NCBI GenBank assembly: GCA_028023455.1
Contig: JAQFVV010000153.1
Span: 558,001-622,000 of the forward strand
Length of the DNA: 64,000 nucleotides
From: Epiperipatus broadwayi
Lineage: Eukaryota; Onychophora; Udeonychophora; Euonychophora; Peripatidae
Reading direction: 5' to 3'
Position numbers and translations under genes: made by a program. Shown piece after piece: positions 28,007 to 40,274 of the stretch; within the stretch, counting starts at the first letter, position 1, and each line of letters starts with the position of its first letter. The notes under the pieces are model-generated. The model was not told where the DNA came from and made no database searches. It worked only from the letters and a program-made list of their open reading frames with translations.

Positions 28007-31000
28007 GGTTTTGTGTCATTATTAATAATAATATGAAAATACTACAACAGAGATTAAATATGTTAAATAAACATAAGTAGACAAAATGTGCTCCTAACAC
28101 ATGTATGTCATAACCATTGTTATTCTGCTAAAAAACTAGAAGACCCATTTTTTTCTAATTTGAATACTGTTAGATTTCTGGTTTATTATGTATATATATA
28201 TTCTGACTTTTAGTTTTTGCTTGAAACTAAATGTAGTTATATTTCAGCCTAATATCTAAAAAAAAATTCAGTAGTTTAACTTTTAAAATGAATAAACTTT
28301 GTTGTTGTTTAATGATGCTATGCTTATTCACATGATAAGTCAGTGTATAAATGTTTTCACAATTTTATATCTGTAAACTGATTTTAGAGTTTAATTATGA
28401 TATTTTAATCCTATAAATAGTTCTTTGTAATTTTAAAATACCTAAATTTTAAATATATAATAAAGTCTTAGTTAATGTAGTTTAAAAGCCAATAAAATTA
28501 AAATAATCATAATTTAACTATTAAATTATTTGAAAGATTTGATATTAACATTGAATTTGAAAATCAAATTCAAACTCTTATATTTAATTTTGTTAATATT
28601 TACATTAAATGTTAGATTGCTTTAATTCAATTTCAATTGTAATTTTTTACAACTAAATGATTTAGATTTAGTTCATTAAAAGAAGTCATAATAAAGCTGA
28701 TAATTTTAAAATAGGAATTAAAAGAGAGAATATATAAATATTTGGATGAATAAAGTAAAGTAACTGATTTTTTTGACACGTCCTTGTTTAAAATGTTTTT
28801 TAAATATCTTTTTTTAAAGATAATTTTAAATGTTCTGAGAACTTAAATTAAAATGTATATGTTAAATAAATATTTTAAGATAATGTTTTTATTTGGAATA
28901 CAGTAATTTTCATTTTTATAATATACTTTATTTTTTACTATAATATTTGATTTTAAAAATAATTTATTTTAATAGGAAATGTAATAATTAATTAGTCTGT
29001 CTAGATGAAAATTACTTGATTTAGAAAAGTGAATATATAATAAAAATATTTTTAGAATTTTTCTTAGAGTTGGCAAGACATTGGACTCAATGCAATGAAA
29101 TAAAGTGGGTGTAAATTAAAATGTCAGTATTAGAAATCATAAAATAATCACATGACTTAAAATATAAATAAGATAAACTAATCCTTTACACACACACACT
29201 AGATGTCACATTTACATTTTTATTTGTTATTACTGGAAGTTATTTATTTTAATTAAATAAGTATAATTTTTTAATAAGTTTAGTTTTTTTTTTTAAAAAG
29301 TAATGGTTTGCTAGGAAACTAACTTTATCTAGATACAACTTTATATAAATTAAAGCTTCCAGTGCACAGAAATCACATTGCAGTAGACATTATGGTAAAA
29401 GTAACTAGTTATTTTAAAATGTTTAAATTTATACTATTTAAATTTTCATACTTTACAAACTTTATTGAAGTTTATTTGATATTCAAGTTCACTTTAATGT
29501 TTTTTAAATTTCTCTGTAGTAGTAATAACTTTAAAATTATTTAATTGCTTCACAATGGTTTTTTTTAAACATGCTCAATGTTATTTGGGATTAATTCATT
29601 TTTGAATGAATAACTTTAAATTTCCAATAATAATAACTAACGTGATGAGCATTTTGTTTAAATATCTCCTGTAAATTTATACATATTTTAACAAGAAAAT
29701 TTTTGACTTAATTAAATTATATTATGTTGACATTCGTTTATTTACATTGATATTATAAGAAAACATTTCTTATCATTCAATAGCAGTGTAAAAATAAATT
29801 TTAACTTATAATATCTATTTGACATCGAGGAGAGAATTATATTTCTTGACTCTGTTAAAAGAAAACAATTGTCTCATATTATTCCAGAAGTTTTAAAATA
29901 TATTATCTAATACTTCAATCTAGTATTTGTGAATTATAAATGGAAATATGAATATTCTTAATATTACTATTATCTTCAATAAAGTCTAATATAATTTTTT
30001 CTGCATTAATAATGAAAACTTGCTCATTTACTCTCTCTTGCTCTCATATCATTTCCATTATTCTGAAAATTGTTCTAAGAATATTTCAAAATATTTTAAG
30101 AATAATTGTTTCTCTTGTTTATAATTATTATTATATAATAAAATGATTTCAATGATAAAATATAAATGTTTATTTTAATATAGGAAATAAATATTGTTAT
30201 TGCTTATAATATGAAAATTTTCTTAAAATGAATTGTCATATCTACACATTTCTGCTGGCATTATTTAAAATATTTTTTACTTATGTATAATTGTGCAGTA
30301 TTACTCATACTATCTAATTATGTTACATTCTTGCATGATGGATAATTTCATTTTTTACAGAATTTTTATTTGCCTTATTAACTGTATCCTGCTTTGTGGG
30401 CGGAAACAGATGGACTTTTATTTTACTTTGTAAATGCTAAAAGGGTTTAATTTTATTTTTTAATATTTATAATTTTTGTTTATAATATCATTATTATTTT
30501 ATGTGCATATCACTTGGATATAATTTTGCATAACTCCTTTTTTAATACTTTTTTTCAATGCTAATATGTTATTTCTGGAAATAATTTTATTCCTTTGTCT
30601 ACAGTTTTATTGTCAAGTAGTTTTCATCAGAGCTACAAATTTACAATTATATAAATTATTACATATAACTTTATAATTATATTCATCCTAAATTTATTTT
30701 TTATTAATTTATTTAATATCTGGATAATATTATTATATTAAACATATTATGTTAGGTCATTTTAAAATATAAATAATTTGTTAAAAAATATTTTTTAAAT
30801 AATGCTTTTATGTAAATAGATGACTAAAAGGTAAAAAAAAAAAGTAATTAAAATCTTGAATATTTTGCCATTCTTGAAAAATATTAGAGATCTTAAAAAT
30901 AAAGACATGTTAGCAAACGATTGAAAATTATGGGAATATTGTCATTTTATAAAGGCATTTGAGACCTTTTCAATTTTTATGATTTATTTGAGCCTCAAAT

Positions 31001-31237
31001 GCTTTAATGAAATGGCAATATTCCTGCAATTTCTAATTGTTTTATAATAAGTCTAGATTCTTACGATCTTTGATTCTTTCCAAGAATGGAAATTAACTAG
31101 ATTACTTTCTTATTTTTTTACTTTTTAGTCAGCTATTTACATAAAAGCATTATTTAATTTTTTTTAAATATTACTTTTTTACTTTAATTATATTTACATA
31201 TTATTTTTAAAAATGTTTAAAACTCCAAAAACGTCTT

Positions 31238-31330
31238 GTGTTGGTGGTCAAGAGGTCAGCATGACTGCTTTGCACTTGCAGGCAGTTTCCCGGGTTCGCA
31301 TCCCAGCCAATGCTATGACACTTAAAAAAA
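31238..31330 (+). mobile_element. tRNA-derived SINE-like retroposon, better copy
   Basis: GTGTTGGTGGTCAAGAGGTC (A-box region) leads into ACTGC/GGCAGT stem sequences around TTTGCACTTGCA, then CCCGGGTTCGCATCCC, which fits the pol III B box (GGTTCGANTCC) with one change, then AGCCAATGC. The 5' GTGTTGG and 3' CCAATGC strands can pair like a tRNA-Gly acceptor stem. The tail reads TATGACACTT followed by A-runs, as in the copy at 10508-10606 on the other strand. The loop between anticodon-stem halves is too long for a working tRNA, so this is a retroposed SINE head with little or no extra body. Confidence 0.8.
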
Positions 31331-31811
31331 ATTATAATTTAATTATAGGACATGAAAATAAAATATAGGCTCTCTAACAAACAAATTCTAAAATTTAAAT
31401 ATCATGTGATTGTCTACTTCATAAAAATATTTATGTATTGGGTTTTTAATTAATTTTATTAAGTATGAGTTAAATCACTATTAACAAAATGTTATTCTAA
31501 AAACATAATATTTCCATTAGCTCCATTTCTAAAAAGCTTTTTTGAAAAGCATAAGAATATGAGTTCAATTTCTAAAGGGCAAGAGATTTTTTTCATAGTT
31601 AATTCAAAAATGCAAACTTATTGACAGGAATACAGACAAGATGTGCACATATTAATAGATACACATTCTGGACAAGTTAATATAAAAGCACTTAAAAAAT
31701 AAAAAGATGATTTAAATAAATAAATATATATTAAATTAAAATATAAATACATTTAATTAAATAATTAAATTACAATAATTAATAATTTAAATATATAAAA
31801 ATGTATAAATT

Positions 31812-31865
31812 AATATATATATATATATATATTAATTTATATATATTTATATATTTTATGATTAA

Positions 31866-31895
<30 letters not shown>
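31812..31895. repeat. TA-repeat tracts in mirrored arrangement
   Basis: Two TA-dinucleotide runs (31812-31832 and 31868-31895) are separated by an A/T segment. Flanking ATTAATTTATATAT sequences make the area self-complementary. Confidence 0.85.
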
Positions 31896-31905
<10 letters not shown>

Positions 31906-32999
31906 CATTAAATGTATATCTAAGGATTTTAGACAAAGTAACATATTATAGATATTATGAAAATAATATAATATAAATTTAAGATAAATATAATTATAAA
32001 AATATATGTAATTTTTTGTGCATTTATGATTAAAATATGAATTATGTATGCTTAAATAACTTTTGGACAGTTGAAACAATAAAAAACAAACTTATTTGTA
32101 TTAAATCATATATTTGCATTGAAGAAACTGCAAAAGAAAATAGTTCTTAATTACAAAATAATTTATTCAAACAAAATCTAAATATAAAAGTTATATACTT
32201 AATAAATACTGAATGTTTAATATTTTTACAAAAATAAACAAAAAAATTAATAAACTTTTTTGTGGTTTTATAATATATATTCTGCAAGTTCAGAAGTTTG
32301 CTTTTGCCTCTTTATAAAATGTTTACTTTCTTTTTATTCTCTCATTATTTTTTTGCTTTTTTAATCCCCAATATTTGTTGATATTTGGATACTTTAATTA
32401 GAATTAGAATATCATTAGTTTTCTTGAAAATTATGTGAAGTCTTTTTATAAATAAAGTTTTATATTATTAATAATTGAACTGAATCTTTGTTATTAAATT
32501 CAGTTATGCTCATTTGTAATTCTGATAAAAAATACTTGTATGAAAATCAATTTATTTAATACTAATGTGCAAATAAAATGTAGCCAAATGAGGTATTAAC
32601 TTATTATCTCAAGACATTAACTTATTATCTCTAGACAAATTGGAGTAATTTTATATGCTAAATTAAATTAATCATATTATTACAAATGAAACCCTACTTA
32701 TTGCATAAATTCATTAGTTCATTTCATAATAAAGATAAACACTGAAATAGATTTCTGTTATTTAGGTCAGTTATTCTTATTTTTAATGCTAATAAAAGGC
32801 TTACATGAAAATTAATTCATTTGATATTAATGTGAACATAAGAAAAAAAACACATATATATTAATTTGTTAACTCACAGATTTTTAAACAAAACCTTGTC
32901 ATATAACAAATTGAATTAATTATTTTATAGTAACTAAAACTCTACTTACTATATGAAGTCATTATCTCATCTTATAGTATGGTCTATTTTTTTTAAAAA

Positions 33000-33610
33000 T
33001 CATAATTTAAATTTAAAAAAATATGATTTACTTTTTTTTGTCTTAATTGTAATTTATATATTTAAACATTTGAACATTTAATCTATAAAAGATAATGCAG
33101 TTTTATTAGCTATAATTTGCTGAGTATGCTTTTGACATTGATGGTTAGAATCATAGCATTTGTATTTTACCACATGAAGCAATACAACATTTAAATAAAA
33201 TGTGAATTATGTTAATGCTCTATTTACATATTCCATTTTATTAAAAAGGGAACTCAGGATTAATTTTTGTTTATAATGTGGGAATATTAATGATAAACCA
33301 TGTTATCTTGAATTTACACTTTCTATCAGTTCTACTTAGAACAAACCATATTTACTCTTGCTATGTCAAAAGTGTGATCCCATTTTTACTCATGTTCTAG
33401 AAAGACAGATTAATATTCTGAGTTTTGTTTTGCATAGCTATGCATATATTTATGCTGTGCTATCCTTGTGGTAATATTTCTATGTGATTCACCATCATAC
33501 ACTATATGGCAAGAATAATTGTTGCATCTGACTTTATATATAACTTGAGAGATTTACTCTGGAAATATCCTATCTTTCACATTATTTATTAAGTTGTTTA
33601 AAATAGAAGG
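33000..33610 (-). pseudogene. PLE GIY-YIG endonuclease domain, copy A
   Basis: Reading the minus strand from about 33600 gives, across a few frameshifts: NNVKDR; VIYKVRCNN, the GIY half of the catalytic motif; THRN or SHRN with TTRIAQHK, the conserved Arg helix after the YIG half; EHEWKWDHTFDIARVNMV, with a His-rich strand; and VQIQDNMVYHSY, corresponding to the late conserved region. The order and spacing match the C-terminal GIY-YIG nuclease of PLE proteins. Stops interrupt it throughout, so no product is expected. Its neighbour on the 5' side is the RT region at 33610-35560, forming one continuous dead element. Confidence 0.75.
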
Positions 33611-35560
33611 GTTTCTAAATCTAATATGAATATGCATTAGCACAGACCTTTTTCAGTGATTTAAACATGCTGAGAATATATAGGAGACTTAGCCAAGAGT
33701 TTATTTTAGCATAAATCTTTTTAAGAGTGTTATATATAGCTTATTATCTTTGAATCTTAATGCTGAAAGATCTTTAATGCAAGCATCAATATTGTCTTGC
33801 AATCAGCTTCATATTTGCACTATTTTAAGCTTCTGTATAGGAAGCCCTTAAGGCACCCCACTTCATATCTAAAGGGGTATGAGAATTGGGATTGATGGCA
33901 CTTCACATGTATAGGAATTTTAAAATTCTCTTATAATAAGTATTGTATTTTTTTCTGTACATACAAAACAAGGAGTCGATACCTTTAAATTTATCTCCTT
34001 TTATTATCTATTGTAATGATGATATTTGTTTTAGATTGTGATGTATATTCTTGATAAGTGTCTTTGGTACACTGACAAACACATTATCCATATACCTAAT
34101 ATTAATTGTAATAGATATTTTTGGATTTACTCAAACTTTATCAGCATAATACTGCAGCTAATTTCACTAATTGGCAGCCCCATCGACCAACCATGTTCCA
34201 TTTTATACTATTTGCTGTTGGCCAAAGCTGTTAGGTCTTTGTCTATACAATAAATTTATGATTATTGGAATTGTAGCCCAACTCCTGCAATAATTCATGA
34301 ATCACACTTATAGATAGTGAATGAGACACAGACCTGTATAATATTTTTAATGTCCAAGAGTGCAAGCTTGGAGTTTGCATCTATCTTTATTATGTTAATT
34401 TTTGTTCCATTCAAATGATGAGTTAATGCTGTAATTTCCAAACCCTATATCAGCAATAAGCCATTTAGCAATTGTTCTTGCAGCTTTTAGTCAATCATTA
34501 GTCAAAAGAGATAATTTTCTTTATGCAATTTAGTGTTAGTAAACAGTCATGGAAAAATGGCAGCAGTTGGATATATCCTTAGGTACTCCAATCTAGTATA
34601 TGCCTCATTGCAGTACTTTCTTAAGTTTAAAGATATAAATTTATTATTCATACTTTTTATATTATATATTTCATCATAAATTCTGTATAGAGAAAATCTT
34701 TTATAAAGACTGTTTTTTTAAATAGTATGTGCTTAACCAATTTTCGATATTACAAGTCATAAATGTCTATGACTTGTAATAGTCATAAGTCAACTAAAAA
34801 CATACTGTTTTAAAAAAAAAAACTTTATGAAAGTGTTTCTCTTTACAATATTCATATATTTATGATTACATTAGTCTAAGTTAAAGCTTATACTTTGATA
34901 ATTACATTATACATTACAATTTATTTAATTTCAGATTGCTAATTTGCATACTACATTTTTGTAGATAGTCTTTATTATCCAACAAGATGGGCCAATTTCC
35001 TTTATCATCTTTGATACATGTAATTTTTTTGGTTGTAAAATATTTTTTAGTTATCTCTGTATTACTGAACCATTCTTTGTTGGTAAGTCTTTTTGATACT
35101 GAATGCAAAACATTGGCTATGCTACCGACTATTAAGTCATTCTGTGGGAATTTTTCATATTTTGTCTGGATGTCTGCAATTATTACTACATTTAAATTCT
35201 TTTAAACTCAACCCATGTTTGAGCATATTTTTTAATTATATCCAGAGGTTGGAAAGTTGAGAGACTAACAAAGTTTTTTTTTTCTTTTTCAGGTTCTAAG
35301 CTTAGGTTTTTCTGGTTGTTTACTAGAAATCTTAGCTTCTTATTATAATTTTTTTTCAATGGTGGGCAATAATCCTACATTTATTGATTATGTCATCTGG
35401 TAGTTCATAATTACTTCTCTATGTGTCTTTTTATGTATATTTTGTACTTAAGTGACTTTCTATAACCTTATTCAAATTGCACTCAGTAATAGTTTTTTAA
35501 CTGGTAAAATGCCTTATCTCTTAGATGCATAGAATTATTAATATAAATATTGCTGTAATT
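33610..35560 (-). pseudogene. PLE N-terminus and reverse transcriptase, decayed
   Basis: From 35108 to 34914 an open minus-strand frame of 64 residues contains IKDDKGNWPILLDNKDYLQK, fitting the DKG-N box with a following Y that precedes the RT core in PLEs. Further on, around 34190-34120, HGxSMGLPIS then FE (with one stop) follow the PLE motif with PMGSPLS-like sequence. RYMDNVFV at 34097-34074 occupies the catalytic palm position, usually YVDD; the second Asp is replaced by Asn here. Near 33870-33830, NSHTPLDMKWGALRA matches the segment after the thumb. The upstream 35560-35200 region reads as Lys/Asn-rich, N-terminal-like sequence. The element is inactive both by stops and by the catalytic change. 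Confidence 0.72.
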
Positions 35561-35684
35561 TAAGAGAATTACACATTGCAAACATATTTTTAAAAAATCC
35601 ATTCTTGAACAGTGAAAATCGCTTTATAAACTTTAAGTGCATTTTATATTGCTGATGGGATTTCCTCTTATTTTGTAAATCCAA

Positions 35685-36360
35685 AAAAAATATTTCTCTT
35701 TTCTTGTGCTAACTATAATTTATATATTTAAATATTTTAAATATTTAACCAATGGTAATGCAGTTTTTCTTATTATTACAATTTTCTGACCATGCTTTCA
35801 ATATTGACAGTCAGAATCATAGCATGTGTATTTTGTCACAGGAAGCAATACAATATTCAAATAAAGTGCATTTTATGTAAATGCCCTATTTACATATTCC
35901 ATTTATTTGAAAAGGGAATTCAGGATTATTTTTTATGGTATGGGGTTATTAATGTTAAACCATGTTTTCTTGAATTTATACTTCCTATCAACCTTCTTGG
36001 AGGAAATCACTTACTTTTTCTGGTCAAAAGTGTGACCATATTCTCACTCAAGTTTTAGAAATAGTGATTTATATGTCAAGTTCTTTTTTGCATGGCTATA
36101 CAGATATTTATGCTGTAGCATCCATTTAGAAATGTTTGCACATGATCCACCTTAATACATCACATGATAAGGGGAATTGCTGCATCTGATAAAAAATAAA
36201 TAAATTTATATACAACTTATGGGGTTTGCTCTGGGGGTACCTTATCCATCACATTATTTATTAATCTGTTTAGCATACATGTGGTTTAAAAGCTATATTA
36301 TACATGTTAGACCATCAGTGTTTGTTACACACTAGAAATGTAGGAGAGACTTATTCAAGG
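35685..36360 (-). pseudogene. PLE GIY-YIG endonuclease domain, copy B
   Basis: This is the second of the two ~600-bp direct repeats. It covers the same end-of-RT and GIY-YIG segment as 33000-33610 and extends to about 36360, with the region before the endonuclease also matching copy A (33610-33700). It lies immediately 5' of the PLE N-terminal region on the minus strand, giving a head-to-tail junction at about 35560-35685. Apparent plus-strand frames here (such as 35792-36058) are shadows. Multiple stops make it non-functional. Confidence 0.72.
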
Positions 36361-38029
36361 TTTTGGATCTGTTTGTTGGGAAGGTGTGGTTAAATATTTA
36401 AAACGTTCATATATATAAATAATAATTTTAGCAACTGACTTTAATTAGAAAGGTTATTTATTAACAATCACTTCACAAAGATACTTACTAATATATTTAT
36501 TAGTTGAAATAAGTCACTAAAAATATAATAGTTGAAATAACTTATTAACCTTTAAAATGCTAAAATAAACATGTTAGAGAGTAAAAAGAAATGAAAACAA
36601 CGCCAAAAATGGTTCTATAACTTTTATTATATTTGAATCATTTCTTTTACTTAATACTATACTATTATTTATAACTAAAAAAATAAACTAAAAAATTATT
36701 TGGAAAAATGCAATAAATAAAATGAATGGAATAAAACTTCATGACCACTAGGAATAAATGGCATTTTATTGCATGACAATGAAAACAAATCAATCTTTCA
36801 AATATATAATTTGTGAAACAAAATTTTTCAATATATACAATATCAAAGCAAATCATATATATCTAATAATTTTCATAGAAATAAATTTTTGTAATAAATG
36901 AAATAAAAAATGTATGTATTCTAATTCTCACAATTTTGTTAAAAGATAAAACAAATGCTAAAAGATAAATCAAATGCTAAACTTTAAAAGTAAACTAGTA
37001 TCTACTATAAACAAAAAATATTTTGTCAAAACAGAACTCAGTAATTAAATCGTTTATTTTTAAATATATATAAGACAATATTATTAGCAAATAATTATGT
37101 AACAACAACAGTTTTACATATTCCAATGTGCAATATTAAAATTCTTTAATCATCAAAATTCTCATAGCATCACACTATATCTAAAAACTAGCAGCAAATA
37201 AAATATAAAAATAAAATTATCTTAAATATAAATAAATGATTTTATGAAAACAAAAATTAAACAATTTTTTCTTTTAAGTAAGACAGATGAAGTAAAGTAA
37301 GTACTAATTTTCCATCTTGTCCCAATTTATGCATTATTTGCGATAGCCCCTTTCAATTATTCTACTCTGGAGTATGGAAAATAAAATGAATTAGTCTCTT
37401 CATACAGGTATTATAAATAAGCAGAAAAAAATCATATAATACTTTGCATAATATATGCCATTCTTAGCAGACAATTAAGATCACTATAAGCAATATTGCA
37501 CTTAATTTCAAAAATGCAAATTGCATTGGATTCACAACATTTATTTAAATTGCAATATTAATTTTAAATATTATAAAACATAAAAATGGTTGCTGATTGT
37601 ATTAGTATAATTTAATATTCAACATCGAAAAAGGCTAATATATAAAAACTAGTCTGGATACTGTGTTGTGGCTTTACAATATCATGGCTATTAGTTATTC
37701 AAGACTATAATGCCCTTTTACCCTGATAGTGATGAATCTGTATATGAGGATTTTCCATAATGATCATCATCAATTTGTACCCACTATTTTGATTTGCAGT
37801 CAATTTTTCACTATTATGATCTTTAATTTTTTTTTTGAAGATGTCAGTAATCATCCAAAAATAAAATTGTGATTTTGATATTAAAAACATACAGTACAGA
37901 ACAGAGTTTATTCTCTATACAACATCCAATATGGAGATATTATTTTATATAGCACTATGTTTTTTATGTAATAGTAATATTAGCAATTAAGCCAATGCAC
38001 ATGCACTTTAAAGATAAATTATAAATGAA
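36361..38029. other. AT-rich sequence, nothing recognised
   Basis: A/T-rich sequence with short frames (such as 36665-36856 and 37705-37890 on the minus strand) lacking motifs. No repeat relationship to other parts of the window was noticed. Confidence 0.55.
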
Positions 38030-38790
38030 TAATCTCAATTTTTCCAGACACAAAATATAGTATTTTAGAAAAAATGTAATGAATCACCCATTCTTTTGAC
38101 CCAAATGTTTATGTATGGGCAAATCTTAAGTGTGTGGTAATAAGAGCTTGAAGGTGTTAGATAGTGCTATATAAAATAATATCTCATTATATATGTTTAA
38201 TTTTAACTAAAGAATGACAGTTCGTAAATTGTAAAGATTTCACAAGTGTCATTCGTTCAAACATAACAAATGTAATTTAAAGTGATCGTGTAACACTTTC
38301 AACACTTAGACAATCTGAATATAGATAACAATCAACGATTTCAAATTGTTGTTAAGGCAACCTTCTTTTAACAATAAATGTTGAATCCTACCTTTACTAA
38401 TAGTCTGATATCATTATATAGACAGTAAAGATTGCAACTTGACACAAAGATTGAAATTATTGCTACAAAGAAGTTTAAATAACCTCTTTAAATAGGTAAA
38501 TACAACCTATTCTGAATGCAGACTAATAAATAGTCAATTATAACATCACAAACTGCAATTATAAATTTCAAATTGCACCCAAAGTATTATTTAAATAATA
38601 AGTATAACGTTACTCAAGGCTAAATGGGTTTATAAGTAACTATTAGAAACCAGTCAATGCTTAGACATTCCCAATATAGATAACAATCAACAATTTCTAA
38701 CTGTTGTCAATGTAACCTTTTAATATTTTTATGAATGTTAATATTCTTATGAATGTTATTTTGCTTACAAAGTATATGTTAATTGCAGCC
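38030..38790. repeat. Diverged relatives of the 337-bp unit, period ~355
   Basis: The segment 38055-38165 follows the array unit of 6430-8870 in order: a box like ATATAGTATTT, then GAATCACCC for GAATCCTC, then GACCCAAATGTTTATGTATG against GACTCAAATGTTTATATATG, then GGCAAATCTTAAGTGTG against AGCAAATCTAAAGTAGT. Further on, TATAGATAACAATCAAC with the following ~40 bases occurs at 38320 and again at 38675 (offset about 355), showing that this locus too was tandem. It is an old copy of the same or a sister family. No target duplication was found. Confidence 0.65.
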
Positions 38791-38811
38791 ATATTAAATA
38801 TTATGATCACC

Positions 38812-38980
38812 ATAATTAATATATAGAGGGTTTGAACTCAGACTTTCACATGACCCTCAACTATCCATACTATCTCACCATGCTATCTCACTCTGCTGAC
38901 AGACACTTTTTCAACATGTGTGTGATCGAGTGAGTCAGCAGTGTGAGGTAGCATGGATAGTTGAAGCTGATATAATTAAT
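38812..38980. mobile_element. Short fold-back SINE-like element
   Basis: The left arm begins with GGGTTTGAACTCAGACTTTC, a reverse-complement B-box-like sequence. The two arms (38850-38900 and 38915-38962) are imperfect inverted repeats. A 9-base direct repeat ATAATTAAT lies at 38812-38820 and 38972-38980. It is a shortened member of the family at 39799-40274 and 47264-47653, lacking the right tRNA-like end. Confidence 0.65.
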
Positions 38981-39798
38981 GAAAAATTATCAAACTTTGC
39001 AGAAAATATTTAATTGTTGATAAAATTGATGAAAAATACAAAAGAAAAAAAAGAAAGCAATTTTTTTTTTTTTTTTTGCTACATGTCAAAAATGTTACAT
39101 TTTTTTTGAAAAACAATTAATGATAAATTTTAAAGTAGATAGTTTATATTACATTTAGATTAGCTTACCAATATTTCTGATGTAGTAATATTACTCATAT
39201 GTGTACAATATGTTTTTGAATCAAATATTTTTTAAAAAATGTGCTCATTTATCAACCTCTTCCACAGAGGATGTTCCATATTTGCTTTGATAGAAAAAAA
39301 AATTCTATTTCAGAGCAAATAAGTTTAGCATATTAGAAATAAAGCCATAATATCCCAAATTGCATATCCATCCTTACTCACCTTGCTATCAAGTGAAAGT
39401 CAAATATAATAAAAGAAGTATTTAGTAATTTGCCACTTTTATCAAATCAAGAGGTAAATGCCTGAATATGTATAATATTTTGAAAAATAAAAAGATCTAT
39501 TTTAATTAAAATATTTTTATCATGTAGTTTACAATTGAAATTTTCAAATACATTTTGTAAATTGATTTATGGTGCTTGAAATAAAAAAAATATTCTACTT
39601 CAACCAATAAAACACTTTTTTTAATGTCAACAGGCAATCGATAAACTGGTTTATAAATTCGATTGTTGAAAAAGTGTGTATATAGAAGAGCAGTTATATG
39701 TCTGGTAGCCACCTTAAATCTCTTTCTATTTTACTATCAAGCTAATTTTTTTTTTTAAAAAACTAAGCTTTTCAATCCAAACAAATCTGATTGTATAC

Positions 39799-40274
39799 TC
39801 ATATTAATGTAAATGTAGGGGATTTGAACTTAGACTTTCGAGCAACATCCAACTATCAATATTATTTTATGCTAGTGATACACATGATCACACACATTCA
39901 AAAAGATAAATAATTACCAATATACATATTTTGTGCTGAACCAGCACTCATCAGTTGGTCCAGAATTGTCATCTCCCATACACGGAAATGATAATCTGAA
40001 CCAACTGTGAGTTCTGGTTCAGCACAAAGTATGTACATCGGTGGTTATTTGCAGAGATGATAATCTGGACCAACTGATGAATGCTGATTCAGCACAAAGT
40101 ACATATATTGGTGATTATTTATCTTTTTTAAATGTGTGTGATCATGTGTATCAGTAGTATGAGATAGTGTGGTTAGTTGAAGGTTGCTTGAAAGTCTGAG
40201 TTCAAATCTCCTATATTTACAATTAAGTTCCACGTATAAGAATACCTCTATTTCAAATCTTTCATATTAATGTA
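39799..40274. mobile_element. Inverted-arm tRNA-like SINE element with 13-bp direct repeat
   Basis: The direct repeat TCATATTAATGTA lies at 39799-39811 and 40262-40274. Inside, arms of about 120 bases (39815-39950 and 40085-40225) are reverse complements. The right arm reads outward as a tRNA-like head: GTGTGGTTAGTTGAAGG (A-box region), then GAAAGTCTGAGTTCAAATCT, close to the pol III B box. The left arm shows the same features on the other strand. The centre has a ~70-bp tandem duplication around GGACCAACTGATGA (39950-40085). There is no poly-A and no frame of interest. The copy at 47264-47653 has the same layout. Confidence 0.8.

Larger units (their letters stand above)
24471..32999. other. 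Long AT-rich stretch without recognised genes
   Basis: Only small repeats stand out: a ~76-bp tandem duplication at 25031-25145 (TTATATATTAACTAAAT motif twice); a diverged dispersed motif around 25245-25300 and 26480-26525, and inverted at 26690-26735, sharing CAATCAAACCTGATATCATC-like sequence; a (TA)(GT) tract at 27919-28006; the SINE at 31238-31325; and TA repeats at 31812-31895. All longer frames lack motifs. Nothing supports a host gene. Confidence 0.55.
33000..36360 (-). mobile_element. Penelope-like retroelement, degenerate, with tandem second 3' end
   Basis: On the minus strand the order is: a GIY-YIG end (36360 to 35685), then an N-terminal and RT region (about 35560 to 33610), then another GIY-YIG end (33605 to 33000). 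The two GIY-YIG ends are about 600-bp direct repeats that align throughout at roughly three-quarters identity by eye, including blocks such as GCAATACAA, CATTTTATGTAAATGCCCTA and TTTGCATGGCTATAC. This is one nearly full PLE preceded by the 3' part of another in head-to-tail order. PLEs are known for such partial tandem copies and pseudo-LTRs. All parts carry stops and frameshifts. Whether both GIY-YIG ends came from one insertion or two cannot be decided here. Confidence 0.8.

Noticed and set aside
34038-34253. 71-residue plus-strand frame as a gene
   Set aside because: It is antisense to the PLE reverse transcriptase palm region (RYMDN on the minus strand).
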